NCBI RefSeq assembly: GCF_016901015.1 | Contig: NZ_JAFEUP010000001.1 | Coordinates: forward strand, 1,116,001-1,180,000 | Reading direction: 5' to 3' | DNA from: Zestomonas insulae | GTDB lineage: Bacteria; Pseudomonadota; Gammaproteobacteria; Pseudomonadales; Pseudomonadaceae | DNA: 64,000 nt | Part shown: positions 8,033-16,855 of the stretch, piece after piece | Position numbering within the stretch: the first letter of the stretch is position 1 | Layout of the letters: each line of letters begins with the position of its first letter | Position numbers and translations under genes: made by a program | Notes under the pieces: model-generated | Databases searched by the model: none | Told to the model about the DNA's origin: nothing | The model's input: only the letters and a program-made list of their open reading frames with translations

Positions 8033-9403
8033 CTAGCGCACGCCGGCCTGGCGCAGGGCCGCCGGGGTGTAGTCACTTTCCGAAGCGGCGTAGTTGAAGT
8101 CGTAGGCCTGTTTCTCCTCGTTCTTCATGCCCAGCGCCAGGTAACGGCCGGACAGTACGTCGTACAGGGTTTCCAGGGTGTACCAGGGCACCTGCTTGTC
8201 GTAGTAGTACTGGTTGTGCGCCTCGGCGACACGCCACAGGGTGCCGCGACCGTCGTAGTGGTCGATCTCGGTGGCTTGCCAGGTGTCTTCGTCGATGAAG
8301 AAGTCACGCTTGGCGTAGATGTGCCGCTCGCCCGCCTTCAAGGTCGCAGTCACGTGCCAGACGCGGTGCAGCTCGTAGCGCGCCAGGTCCTGGTTGATGT
8401 GGCCAGCCTTGATGATGTCCGAGTACTTCAGCTTCGGATCGTCCAGCTTGTAGCTGTTGTAGGGGATGTACAGCTCCTGCTTGCCGACCAGTTTCCAGTC
8501 GTAGCGGTCCGGCGCACCGTTGTACATGTCGAAGTTGTCGGAAGTCCGCAGACCGTCGGCGGCGGTACCCGGACCGTCGTACGACACCTGCGGAGCGCGG
8601 CGCACGCGGCGCTGACCGGCGTTGTACAGCCAGGCCAGACGCGGCTCCTTGACCTGGTCGAGGGTCTCGTGGACCAGCAGTACGTTACCGGCCAGACGCG
8701 CCGGAGCGGTCACGCGCTGCTTGAAGTAGAACAGCACGTTGCTCGGCTTGCTGGCGTCGTAGTCCTTGAGGTTGGTGCGGAAGGTGAACTCGTCCTGGAA
8801 GTACACCAGCGAGTAGGAACCGTTCGGCTGCGGGGTCGCCTGGGTGACCAGACGGCGCACGCTGCCACCGCGCCAGCGGGTGATGTGGTTCCAGATCGCT
8901 TCCAGACCGTTCTGCGGAATCGGGAACGGGTTGGCAGTCTTGAAGTCCTCCAGACCGTTACCGCCCTGCACCAGCTTGGTGTGGGTGGCGTTGTACTTGG
9001 TGTCCTCGACCACCTTGGCCGGCAGCGCGGCGCTGCGGTGGCTGGTGTACACCGGCATCTTGTAGGTGTCCGGGTAGCGCTTGAACATCGCCTGCTGGCC
9101 AGGGGTCAGTTTGTCCTTGTACTGCGCCGCGTTGGCCGCGGTGATGGTGAACAGCGGCTTCTCGCTGGCGAACGGATCGGCGAGGAAGCCCTTGGCATCC
9201 GCCGCGCCGGCGTTGGTCGGCAGGCCACCGGTCCAGGCCGGGATCGAGCCGTCGGCGTTACCGGCCTTCTCGGCACCCACCGGGGTCAGCGTGGTGCCCA
9301 GTTTGGCGGCATCTTCGGCCGACGCCGCCATCACGCTGGCAGACAGCAGCGAAAGCGCCAGAACACCGGTTTGCAGCAGACTTTTGTTAGTTTTCATGAT
9401 CAT
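8033..9403 (-). CDS. DUF1329 domain-containing envelope protein
   Basis: A 456-residue exported protein with a signal peptide (LLQTGVLALSLLSASVMAAS, cleavage near residue 28). It belongs to DUF1329, a LolA-like beta-sheet family normally encoded beside DUF1302 proteins and associated with handling of hydrophobic compounds at the outer membrane; that role is family knowledge recalled from memory. AGGA lies 6 bases before ATG 9403; ATG 9397 is an alternative. It follows the DUF1302 gene by 22 bases and is clearly co-transcribed with it. A terminator follows. Confidence 0.88.
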   Translation of the reverse strand: MIMKTNKSLLQTGVLALSLLSASVMAASAEDAAKLGTTLTPVGAEKAGNADGSIPAWTGGLPTNAGAADAKGFLADPFASEKPLFTITAANAAQYKDKLTPGQQAMFKRYPDTYKMPVYTSHRSAALPAKVVEDTKYNATHTKLVQGGNGLEDFKTANPFPIPQNGLEAIWNHITRWRGGSVRRLVTQATPQPNGSYSLVYFQDEFTFRTNLKDYDASKPSNVLFYFKQRVTAPARLAGNVLLVHETLDQVKEPRLAWLYNAGQRRVRRAPQVSYDGPGTAADGLRTSDNFDMYNGAPDRYDWKLVGKQELYIPYNSYKLDDPKLKYSDIIKAGHINQDLARYELHRVWHVTATLKAGERHIYAKRDFFIDEDTWQATEIDHYDGRGTLWRVAEAHNQYYYDKQVPWYTLETLYDVLSGRYLALGMKNEEKQAYDFNYAASESDYTPAALRQAGVR

Positions 9404-9425
9404 CGTCTTCCTAATTCCAGTCCGC

Positions 9426-11384
9426 TTAGAAGTTTACGCCGACGCTCATAGCGACGAAGTCACGATCTTCCAAAGTGGAGAACTTGCCGTCGAAGAAGTT
9501 GGTGTACGACAGGCTGGCGGTGTAAGTGTTCTGGTACTCGGCATCCAGACCGAAGCTAATGGCTTTGCGGCCTTCCTCGAAGTTGGCACCCGGACCTGGC
9601 GAGTAGCCGTCTACGTCATGCGACCAGGCTACGTTCGGCTTGAGGTTCACCCCGGCGATCACGTCGTTGTAGTCCCAGATCGCCCGTGCGCGATAACCCC
9701 AAGCGTCGCTGGTGGTAAAGCCATCGCTGTCGCAATAGCGACTGACGTTGTCTCGGGGCCCGGTCGCGCCAACGGTCGCGATGTTGAGCCCGACGCAAGT
9801 TGGCGCACCGCCAAGAGTTCCCGGCAAGGCGCCCGGGCCGAACACCGGATCACGCCCGTAACGCGCCTCGGAGGTACTTTCCAGACCGCCCACGTGAGTC
9901 CAGCCGACTTCGCCCACCAGGGTCAGCCGCTCGGCGCCCATGACCTGGTCGAAGAAGTGGGTAAAGGTGGTTTGCAGCTGGGAGATTTCCTTGCGGTTGT
10001 AACCGTGCAGATCGCTGCCCGGTGCTGCCCCTAGCAATGAAGCATTGGCATAGGGCCGCACGATGCCAGCCGGAGTGGTGATCGCCATGTTCTTCAGGCC
10101 GGCATACAGCACATCGGTGGTCGACAACTGCACCGGCGCATTCGGCCGGTAGCTGAACTCGCCACTCCACGCGGTGCCGGTGGGCAATGTGGTGGAGAAG
10201 CTTAGGCCGTACAGGCGGATGTCCTCCGGGTACTCCATGAAGTACTGACCGTTGCCCGCAGAAGCGGCGGCGCCGAGCGAAGCGGCAGCAGTAATCGCGG
10301 CCGGGCTGAAGCCGCCTTGCTGTGCAGCACCGCTGGCCACGGCGTTGATCCGCGCCTGGTTGGCTGCGCTCGGACCGGCGCCGCTGAAGATCGGCAAGCG
10401 ACTGTGGTAGTTCATCGCGTAGAAGCCGAACTCGGTATCCAGCGGGTCGAACATGTAGCGGAAGGCGACGCCGAACTGGCCGCCGTCGCGTGCATCGCGG
10501 TCTCCACCACGCTGCACCACAAGGCCTTCGTTCCACTCCGACGGAGTGACGCTCAAACCAACGTTACGCAGCGCGGCATTGATCGCAGCAATCTGCGCAG
10601 GGTTGTTGGTCAGCACTGCCAGGTTTTGGTCGCAGCCATCGGCCACCACGTCGGGTTGCGAGAAGAAGGTGCCGCAGTTGTCGACGACCGTCTGGTCCCA
10701 TTCCAGCTGGTAGAAAGCTTCGGCCGACAGGTTCTCGGTCAGGCTCTGCTGAACGAAGAACATGTTGACCGGAATCAGGCCTTCCTTGATCTCCGCGCCT
10801 GGGCGGCGGAACGCTGAAACGTCGACTGGGTTGATTGAGTTGATGCCGCCCTGGATGAAGGTACTTTCACCCCAGCTGACCACCTGCTTGCCCAGACGCA
10901 CCGAACCCGGCTGCTCGGCAACGGCATAGTTGTAGTAGGCGAAGGCGTCGAGCAGCTGGGCGCCGGAGGATTGCGCGCCTTCCTTGCGGTTATGGTCGTC
11001 GATGTCCTTGAACAGCCGGCTCTCGTCCTTCAGCTCAAAGTCGTACCAGTACTTGCCGCGGGTGAACACGCCGAAGTCGCCGTATTTCAGCTCGAGGTCA
11101 TGGATGCCCTTGAAGATCTTCGAAAAGGTTTCGCCCTTCTTGAAGTTCAGCCGCGAGTCGTCGGAGGTCTGCGACAGGCCACGGCCACCGTTGTTGACGC
11201 CGATCAGGTCCTTGTTGGCATCAGCGGTCGACCAGCTGGCCCCCACGGAGAGCGCCGAGTCGAACTGCCCTTCGATTTCACCGATGTTGAAACTGACGGC
11301 GAATGCCGGTGACGCGAGGGTGGAAGCCAGGCTGACGGCCAGCGGCAACTTCGCCAGGCGCCAGAACGTTCTTGTTGTTGTCAT
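9426..11384 (-). CDS. DUF1302 domain-containing outer membrane protein
   Basis: A 652-residue exported protein with a signal peptide ending at about residue 29 (LASTLASPAFAVSF). The mature chain has alternating Tyr/Phe-rich strands and ends in Phe (VAMSVGVNF), the hallmark of an outer-membrane beta-barrel. DUF1302 proteins usually occur with DUF1329 and a LuxR-type regulator, as here. Transport or secretion of a hydrophobic compound is the usual guess. GGAG lies 8 bases before the ATG. It is the first gene of a two-gene operon whose upstream region carries a -10-like TATAGT (11425-11430, minus strand) with a poor -35, which fits activator-dependent transcription. Confidence 0.88.
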   Translation of the reverse strand: MTTTRTFWRLAKLPLAVSLASTLASPAFAVSFNIGEIEGQFDSALSVGASWSTADANKDLIGVNNGGRGLSQTSDDSRLNFKKGETFSKIFKGIHDLELKYGDFGVFTRGKYWYDFELKDESRLFKDIDDHNRKEGAQSSGAQLLDAFAYYNYAVAEQPGSVRLGKQVVSWGESTFIQGGINSINPVDVSAFRRPGAEIKEGLIPVNMFFVQQSLTENLSAEAFYQLEWDQTVVDNCGTFFSQPDVVADGCDQNLAVLTNNPAQIAAINAALRNVGLSVTPSEWNEGLVVQRGGDRDARDGGQFGVAFRYMFDPLDTEFGFYAMNYHSRLPIFSGAGPSAANQARINAVASGAAQQGGFSPAAITAAASLGAAASAGNGQYFMEYPEDIRLYGLSFSTTLPTGTAWSGEFSYRPNAPVQLSTTDVLYAGLKNMAITTPAGIVRPYANASLLGAAPGSDLHGYNRKEISQLQTTFTHFFDQVMGAERLTLVGEVGWTHVGGLESTSEARYGRDPVFGPGALPGTLGGAPTCVGLNIATVGATGPRDNVSRYCDSDGFTTSDAWGYRARAIWDYNDVIAGVNLKPNVAWSHDVDGYSPGPGANFEEGRKAISFGLDAEYQNTYTASLSYTNFFDGKFSTLEDRDFVAMSVGVNF

Positions 11385-11496
11385 CGACGCTACTCCATGT
11401 GTTTTTTTGTTATGGATGCAGCGGACTATAGCCAGGGGCTAATACCTAATGATCAGTCGAAAGTGTGATTTGCGTGACCAAGCACTCTAGCCCGCG

Positions 11497-11525
11497 GGTT
11501 TAGTCCCCCTACCCGGGACTAACCC
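11497..11525. promoter_or_regulatory. Operator-like palindrome upstream of the DUF1302 operon
   Basis: TTAGTCCC (11500-11507) and GGGACTAA (11515-11522) form a perfect 8-bp inverted repeat with a 7-base spacer, flanked by GG and CC that also pair. It lies about 70-100 bases upstream of the -10-like TATAGT of the DUF1302 gene. There is no T run, so it is not an intrinsic terminator. It is a good candidate for the site of the LAL regulator encoded downstream, which is inference. Confidence 0.5.
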
Positions 11526-11603
11526 TAGACCAATATCACCTGAAAGCAGCGCAAAAACGCCTAGCGCGTGCGTGGTAGGAGCGCTAAGCGTCGCTTGAAA
11601 GGC

Positions 11604-13286
11604 TTACACGGTGGACAAAAATGCGCTGCCGCTGGCTTGCCATTGGGCGATGTCACCGCGGATGCGTTTCTTATCCAGCTTACCGACGCTGGTCTTGGGA
11701 ACTTCGGTAACGATGGCGATCTGCGAAGGAATCGCCCACTTGTTGATCAGGCCCTGTTCGACGAAGGGCTTGAGGTGTTCCTTCAAGGCCTTGGCGTCCA
11801 GCTCGGCGCCGTCACGCAGCACCAGCAGCGCGAACGGCCGCTCGCCCCACTGCGGGTCGGGCACGCCGACCACCGCCACTTCGCGCACCGCGGCGTGGCG
11901 ACTGATCAGGTCTTCCAGCTCCAGCGAGGACAGCCATTCGCCGCCGGTCTTGATCACGTCCTTGATGCGGTCGCGGATGTCGATGAAGCCCATGCTGTCC
12001 AGCGTGGCGACGTCACCGGTGTGCATCCAGCCGCCCTGCCACAGTTCCTCACCCTTCTCCGGCTCGCGGAAGTAACCCTGGGTCAGCCACGGCGCCCGCA
12101 GCACCAGCTCGCCCTGCGACTCGCCGTCGGCCGGGTGGAAGTTGCCGTGGTCGTCCATGATCGCCGCCTCGACCAGCGGCACCGGTATGCCGGCCTTGAT
12201 GCGGTAGGTGGTGCGCTCGTCCTCGCTGCCGGCGCGCAGTTCCTCGTTGAGGAAGCCGCAAGAGATCAGCGGGCAGGTCTCGGACATGCCATACGCGGCG
12301 GTGAGCTGGATGCCGCGCGACTTGGCGACTTCATACAGCGAGCGGTTCAGCGCGCTGCCGCCGATGATCATCTTCAGGCCGCCGAAATCGTGGCCCTGGG
12401 CGGTCGGCGCATTGAGCACCATCTGCAGGATGGTCGGCACGCAGTGGGAGAAGGTGACCTTCTCCTCGCGGATCAGCCGGCACAGCATGTCCGGCTCGTA
12501 ACGCCCCGGGTAGACCTGTTTGACCCCGAGCATGGTGGCCACGTAGGGCACGCCCCAGGCGTGCACGTGGAACATCGGGGTGATCGGCATGTACACGTCG
12601 TCGCTGCCCATCAGGCGGATGCTGTCCAGGCTGCCCATGGTGGTGGCCATCGACAGGGTGTGCAGGACCAGTTGGCGGTGGGTGAAGTACACGCCCTTGG
12701 GGTTACCGGTGGTACCGGTGGTGTAGAAGGTGGTGGCCACCGAGTTCTCGTCGAAATCGGCGAACTCGTAGCGCGGGCTGGCGGCGGCCAGCAGGCTCTC
12801 GTACTCGCCGACCAGGTTCGGCAGCTCGACGCTCTGCTCCGGGGTGTCGGTGAGCAGCAGGGTCTTCTCGACCGTGGTCAGCTGCGCGGCGATGCCCTGA
12901 TAGAGGCCGGCGAACTCGGCGTTGACCAGCACGAAGCGGTCCTCGGCGTGGTTCATGGTGTAGAGGATCTGCTCGGACGACAGACGGATATTGATGGTGT
13001 GCAGCACTGCGCCGAGCATGGGGATGGCGAACATGCACTCAAGGTAACGGTGGCTGTCCCAGTCCATCACCGCCACGGTATCGCCCGCCTTGACCCCGGC
13101 CGCCGTCAGCACGTTGGCCAGCCGCGCGACGCGTTCGATGAAGGTCGCGTAGCTGTAGCGCACCTGGTCGCGGTAAACGATTTCGCGGGTCTTCTCGTAG
13201 CGGCTGCCCGACATCAGCAGGCGCTTGACCAGCAGCGGATAGGCGTAGGCGTTGTCGGCGGGGGCGATGAGACGGGTCGAGAGCAT
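11604..13286 (-). CDS. Fatty acid--CoA ligase, AMP-forming (AlkK-like)
   Basis: A 560-residue acyl-CoA synthetase that activates a carboxylic acid with ATP and CoA. The ATP-binding signature TTGTTGNPKG is at residues 189-198, the AYGMSETCP motif lies in the middle, the GEWLSSLELE hinge follows and the catalytic Lys is in TSVGKLDKKR near the C-terminus. Length and motifs resemble medium-chain ligases such as AlkK; the chain length accepted is not certain. It is divergent from a thiolase gene and sits upstream of the DUF1302 operon on the same strand. It is probably cytoplasmic. Together these genes suggest uptake, activation and beta-oxidation-type cleavage. Confidence 0.9.
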   Translation of the reverse strand: MLSTRLIAPADNAYAYPLLVKRLLMSGSRYEKTREIVYRDQVRYSYATFIERVARLANVLTAAGVKAGDTVAVMDWDSHRYLECMFAIPMLGAVLHTINIRLSSEQILYTMNHAEDRFVLVNAEFAGLYQGIAAQLTTVEKTLLLTDTPEQSVELPNLVGEYESLLAAASPRYEFADFDENSVATTFYTTGTTGNPKGVYFTHRQLVLHTLSMATTMGSLDSIRLMGSDDVYMPITPMFHVHAWGVPYVATMLGVKQVYPGRYEPDMLCRLIREEKVTFSHCVPTILQMVLNAPTAQGHDFGGLKMIIGGSALNRSLYEVAKSRGIQLTAAYGMSETCPLISCGFLNEELRAGSEDERTTYRIKAGIPVPLVEAAIMDDHGNFHPADGESQGELVLRAPWLTQGYFREPEKGEELWQGGWMHTGDVATLDSMGFIDIRDRIKDVIKTGGEWLSSLELEDLISRHAAVREVAVVGVPDPQWGERPFALLVLRDGAELDAKALKEHLKPFVEQGLINKWAIPSQIAIVTEVPKTSVGKLDKKRIRGDIAQWQASGSAFLSTV

Positions 13287-13373
13287 AGGAACACCTGAGC
13301 AAAACGGAATTGTTGTTGATTCTGACCAGACTGTAAGGCGCTTCGCCGGTGTCGGAATCAGTCCTAAGAATGA

Positions 13374-13401
13374 TTTGCCCGGACCTTTCAGCGCTTAGAA
13401 T
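13374..13401 (+). promoter_or_regulatory. Putative sigma70 promoter of the thiolase gene
   Basis: TTTGCC (13374-13379) and TAGAAT (13396-13401) with a 16-base spacer lie 39 bases upstream of the thiolase ATG, in the 154-base divergent region shared with the acyl-CoA ligase. Confidence 0.5.
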
Positions 13402-13440
13402 CGCCGGCCGAACACGCTTCATTAAACAGAGGAAACCTCG

Positions 13441-14616
13441 ATGTCCGATATCGTCATTGTCAGCGGTGCGCGTACCCCTATGGGTGGTCTTCAAGGCAGC
13501 CTATCCGCTGTCAGCGCCGTCGACCTGGGCGCCATTGCCATTCGCGAGGCCGTGGCCCGCGCCGGCATCCAGCCTGCCGACGTGCAGGAAGTGATCATGG
13601 GCTGTGTGCTGCCCGCCGGCCTCAAGCAGGGCCCGGCCCGCCAGGCCGCCCTCAGCGCCGGCCTGCCCAGCGCCACCGGCTGCACCACCATCAACAAGCT
13701 GTGCGGTTCGGGCATGAAGGCGGTGATGCAGGCCTTCGACGCGCTGAAAGCCGGCAGCAACGAGGTGATGGTCGCCGGCGGCATGGAAAGCATGTCCAAC
13801 GCGCCCTACGTGCTGGAAAAGGCCCGCACCGGCCTGCGCATGGGCCACGGCGAGATCAAGGACCACATGTTCCTCGACGGCCTGGAAGACGCCCGCACCG
13901 GTCGCCTGATGGGCTCCTTCGCCCAGGAAACCGCGGACAAGTACGGCATCAGCCGTGAAGAGATGGACGCCTACGCCATCGAGTCGCTGAAGCGCGCCCA
14001 GGCCGCGATCCAGAGCGGTGCGCTGGACGCCGAGATCGTTCCGGTGACCGTCACCAGCCGCAAGGGCGAGGTGGTGATCAAGGACGACGAGCAGCCGCTG
14101 ACCGCCAACCTGGACAAGATCCCCGGCCTCAAGCCGGCGTTCAAGAAGGACGGCACCATCACCGCCGCCAACGCCAGCTCGATCTCCGACGGTGCCAGCG
14201 CGCTGGTGCTGATGACCGCCGAGGAAGCCGCCAAGCGTGGCCTCAAGCCGCTGGCCAAGATCGTCGCCCACGCCACCCAGAGCCAGGACCCGAGCGAGTT
14301 CACCATCGCCCCGATCGGCGCGATGAGCACGCTGTTCAAGAAGACCGGCTGGAACAAGGACGACGTCGACCTGTTCGAGATCAACGAAGCCTTCGCCATG
14401 GTCACCATGCTGGCGATGCGCGAACACGGCCTCGACCACGCCAAGGTCAACGTCTACGGCGGCGCCTGCGCCCAGGGCCACCCGGTCGGTTCGACCGGCT
14501 CGCGGCTGATCGTTACCCTGATCAACGCCCTGCGTAACACCGGCGGCAAGCGCGGCGTGGCCTCGCTGTGCATCGGTGGCGGCGAAGCCACCGCGGTGGC
14601 CGTCGAGCTGCTGTAA
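13441..14616 (+). CDS. Acetyl-CoA C-acyltransferase (thiolase)
   Basis: A 391-residue thiolase that condenses or cleaves acyl-CoA and acetyl-CoA. The nucleophilic Cys88 is in NKLCGSGMK, the GGACAQGHPVGSTG motif with its conserved His lies near residue 345, and CIGGGE near the C-terminus holds the second catalytic Cys. The length is that of biosynthetic/AtoB-type enzymes rather than FadA. AGAGGAAA precedes the ATG. A strong terminator follows. It could serve fatty acid degradation with the divergent ligase, or acetoacetyl-CoA metabolism; the sequence does not decide. Confidence 0.93.
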   Translation: MSDIVIVSGARTPMGGLQGSLSAVSAVDLGAIAIREAVARAGIQPADVQEVIMGCVLPAGLKQGPARQAALSAGLPSATGCTTINKLCGSGMKAVMQAFDALKAGSNEVMVAGGMESMSNAPYVLEKARTGLRMGHGEIKDHMFLDGLEDARTGRLMGSFAQETADKYGISREEMDAYAIESLKRAQAAIQSGALDAEIVPVTVTSRKGEVVIKDDEQPLTANLDKIPGLKPAFKKDGTITAANASSISDGASALVLMTAEEAAKRGLKPLAKIVAHATQSQDPSEFTIAPIGAMSTLFKKTGWNKDDVDLFEINEAFAMVTMLAMREHGLDHAKVNVYGGACAQGHPVGSTGSRLIVTLINALRNTGGKRGVASLCIGGGEATAVAVELL

Positions 14617-14634
14617 CGCTTACGCGCCACATGA

Positions 14635-14660
14635 AAAAGCCCCGCCTCGGCGGGGCTTTT
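14635..14660. terminator. Bidirectional intrinsic terminator after the thiolase
   Basis: AAAAGCCCCG (14635-14644) pairs perfectly with CGGGGCTTTT (14651-14660). The symmetric A and T runs let it work in both directions; it stops the thiolase transcript. Confidence 0.9.
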
Positions 14661-14695
14661 CTATTTTCAGGGGCAGCCAAAGCGTTGCCGTGCTG

Positions 14696-14754
14696 TGTAG
14701 GAGCGAATTCATTCGCGACCGCGGCCGCTGATCGCGAATGAATTCGCTCCTACA
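14696..14754. repeat. REPIN-like element: two inverted REP units
   Basis: A 23-base arm at 14696-14718 (TGTAGGAGCGAATTCATTCG plus CGA) recurs as its perfect reverse complement at 14732-14754, with a 13-base GC-rich spacer. The GTAGGAGCGAATTCATTCGC core matches, from memory, a widespread Pseudomonas REP sequence mobilised by RAYT transposases. No RAYT gene is in this window. It lies in the intergenic region between the thiolase terminator and the convergent MFS gene. Confidence 0.85.
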
Positions 14755-14799
14755 ACCCGCTTGCCGGCCGCGTAGCGTAGGCCACCGACCTACGCCCGC

Positions 14800-15981
14800 T
14801 CAGGCGCGTGCCACCTCGGCGTGCGCCGCGGTGCGCGGGAAGACCAGCGCGGCGGCGAAGGTCAGCGCGCCGAAACCGGCCATCAACAGGTATAGGCCGC
14901 TCAGGCCATGGCGCGGCTCGAGGTAGGCGATCAGCGGAATCGCCGCGGCGCTGGCGCCGAACGACACGAAGTAGCGCAAGGCGAACACCCGCGACTGCCA
15001 CTGCGGGGCGACGAAATTGGCGACCATCGCGTCGTTGACCGTGACCTGGCCGAACACCGCGAACATGAACGCCGCGCCCAGCACGATCACCGACCAGCCC
15101 TCGGCATAGGCAAGGCCGACCAGCAACGGCGCCCGGCACAGGGTGAGCAGCACGAACGGCGTCTTCAGGCTGAAGCGGTCGAGCAGCCGGCCCATGGTCA
15201 ACTGCGCCACGGCGCCGAATGCATAGGCCAGGCTGACCACCAGGCCGAGGCTCTCCGGCGACACCAGCAAATCGTGCAGGCGCACCTGGAACAGCTTCGG
15301 GTAGGTCACCGTGGTGGCGTTGAACACCACCCCGCCGCTGGCGGTGACCAGCGCCAGCACGCCGAACACCAGGCCCATCGAGATGCGCTGGCCGCCAGCC
15401 CCGCGCGGGGCGGCGCGGAGCGTCTCGACCGGCGCCTCGGCGCGCACCTGCCAGGCGAACGCCAGGCCGATCAGCACCGCCAGCGCACCGGGCAGGATGA
15501 ACGCCGCGCGCCAGCCGAACTGCGCGGTCAGCAGGCCGGTGAGCAAGGCGGCGAAGGCCACGCCGAGGTTGCCCCACATGCCGTTGATGCCCAGCTCGCG
15601 GCCGCGGTTCTCGGCGTGGGCGACCAGCATGGCGCTACCCACCGGGTGGTAGATGGCGGCGAACACGCCGATCAGGGTCAGGCCCCCGACCAGCATCGGC
15701 ACGCTGGTGCTGCAGCCGGTGAGGATCGCCGCCGCGCCGATGCCGATGAAGAACAGCTGCAGCATGTGCCGGCGGTCCCACTTGTCGCCCAGCCAGCCGG
15801 CCGGCAGCGAGCAGGCGCCGAAGGCGATGAAGCCGCCCAGCGACAGGCCGATCAGCTCGGCGTAGCTGAGCTGGAAGCTGGCGCCCATGCCCAGCACGGC
15901 GGCCGGGAAGATCAGCATGAACATGTGGTCGATGATGTGGGCGGCGTTGATGTAGCGAATGATGGTGCGGCGTCGGTTCAT
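14800..15981 (-). CDS. Major facilitator superfamily transporter
   Basis: A 393-residue inner membrane transporter with about 12 hydrophobic segments and the MFS loop motif GWLGDKWDRR between helices 2 and 3. The substrate is unknown. ATG 15981 (MNRRRTIIRYINAAHI) gives a normal length; ATG 16020 would add 13 residues, and neither has a strong ribosome site. It is divergent from an AraC-family regulator 90 bases away, the usual layout for a drug or metabolite efflux pump controlled by its neighbour. Confidence 0.87.
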   Translation of the reverse strand: MNRRRTIIRYINAAHIIDHMFMLIFPAAVLGMGASFQLSYAELIGLSLGGFIAFGACSLPAGWLGDKWDRRHMLQLFFIGIGAAAILTGCSTSVPMLVGGLTLIGVFAAIYHPVGSAMLVAHAENRGRELGINGMWGNLGVAFAALLTGLLTAQFGWRAAFILPGALAVLIGLAFAWQVRAEAPVETLRAAPRGAGGQRISMGLVFGVLALVTASGGVVFNATTVTYPKLFQVRLHDLLVSPESLGLVVSLAYAFGAVAQLTMGRLLDRFSLKTPFVLLTLCRAPLLVGLAYAEGWSVIVLGAAFMFAVFGQVTVNDAMVANFVAPQWQSRVFALRYFVSFGASAAAIPLIAYLEPRHGLSGLYLLMAGFGALTFAAALVFPRTAAHAEVARA

Positions 15982-16071
15982 GGCAGCGGTGTCGTTGGGT
16001 TGGTGGAGTCGAGGCTTCATGCTAGGTTGCAGCCACAACGCATACCCGACATAAAAGTCATCGAACCGGAC

Positions 16072-16848
16072 ATGCTCATCGAGTACCCGCTGCACGGCCG
16101 CTTGGCCGCCATCGCTGTCGACTACCGCGACGGTCAGCACGTCGCCGTGCACCGTCACCAGCAGGCGCAGTTCCTCTACGCCGCCAGCGGGCTGATGCGC
16201 CTGGTCACCGCGCAGGGCGCGTGGATCATCCCGCCGACCCGCGCGGTATGGATTCCGCCCGAGGTCGAGCATGAGATTTTCATGTCCGGCGCGGTGCGCA
16301 TGCGCACCCTGTTCATCCCCGAAACCGCCGATGCGGGGGGCTTCTCCGCCTGCCAGGTGCTGGCGGTCACGGCGCTGCTGCGCGAGCTGATCCTGCGCGC
16401 GATCCAGTTGCAGCACGCCGACGACCACGCCAGCTACCCGCTGGTGCAGGAGCTGATCCTGCGCGAGATCGCCGCCCTCGAGCGGCTGCCGTTGCACCTG
16501 CCGATGCCGGTGGACCGGCGCCTGCAGGCGATCTGCCTGCGCCTGCTGCAACAGCCGCAGCACCCGCACACCCTGGAGGACTGGAGCCAGGAGGTCGGCG
16601 CCAGCTCGCGCACCCTGGCGCGGCTGTTCCGCCAGGAGCTGCAGATGAGTTTTCAGGAGTGGCGCCAGCAGCTGCGCCTGACCGAAGCGCTGCCGCGCCT
16701 GCTGGCCGGCGACAGCGTGCAGGGCGTGGCGCGCGATCTGGGTTACGGCAGTGCGCGGGCCTTCAGCGCGATGTTCCGCCGCCTGCTCGGCGAGAACCCG
16801 CGCGAGTACGTGCAGGCGCTGGGGCGCCTCAGCGCCTTGAAGGGCTAG
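16072..16848 (+). CDS. AraC family transcriptional regulator with cupin sensor domain
   Basis: A 258-residue regulator. The N-terminal half is a small cupin-like fold (HRHQQAQFLYAASGLMRL, then WIPPEVEH). The C-terminal 100 residues hold two helix-turn-helix motifs (WSQEVGASSRTLARLFRQEL and VARDLGYGSARAFSAMFRR, then GENPREY). It probably controls the divergent MFS gene and itself. The open frame continues far upstream antisense to the MFS gene, but ATG 16072 gives the usual family length. The effector is unknown. Confidence 0.88.
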   Translation: MLIEYPLHGRLAAIAVDYRDGQHVAVHRHQQAQFLYAASGLMRLVTAQGAWIIPPTRAVWIPPEVEHEIFMSGAVRMRTLFIPETADAGGFSACQVLAVTALLRELILRAIQLQHADDHASYPLVQELILREIAALERLPLHLPMPVDRRLQAICLRLLQQPQHPHTLEDWSQEVGASSRTLARLFRQELQMSFQEWRQQLRLTEALPRLLAGDSVQGVARDLGYGSARAFSAMFRRLLGENPREYVQALGRLSALKG

Positions 16849-16855
16849 CCGCGCC

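Noticed and set aside
14908..16071. 400-codon N-terminal extension of the AraC regulator
   Set aside because: It runs antisense through the MFS transporter and lacks a ribosome site; the family length starts at 16072.
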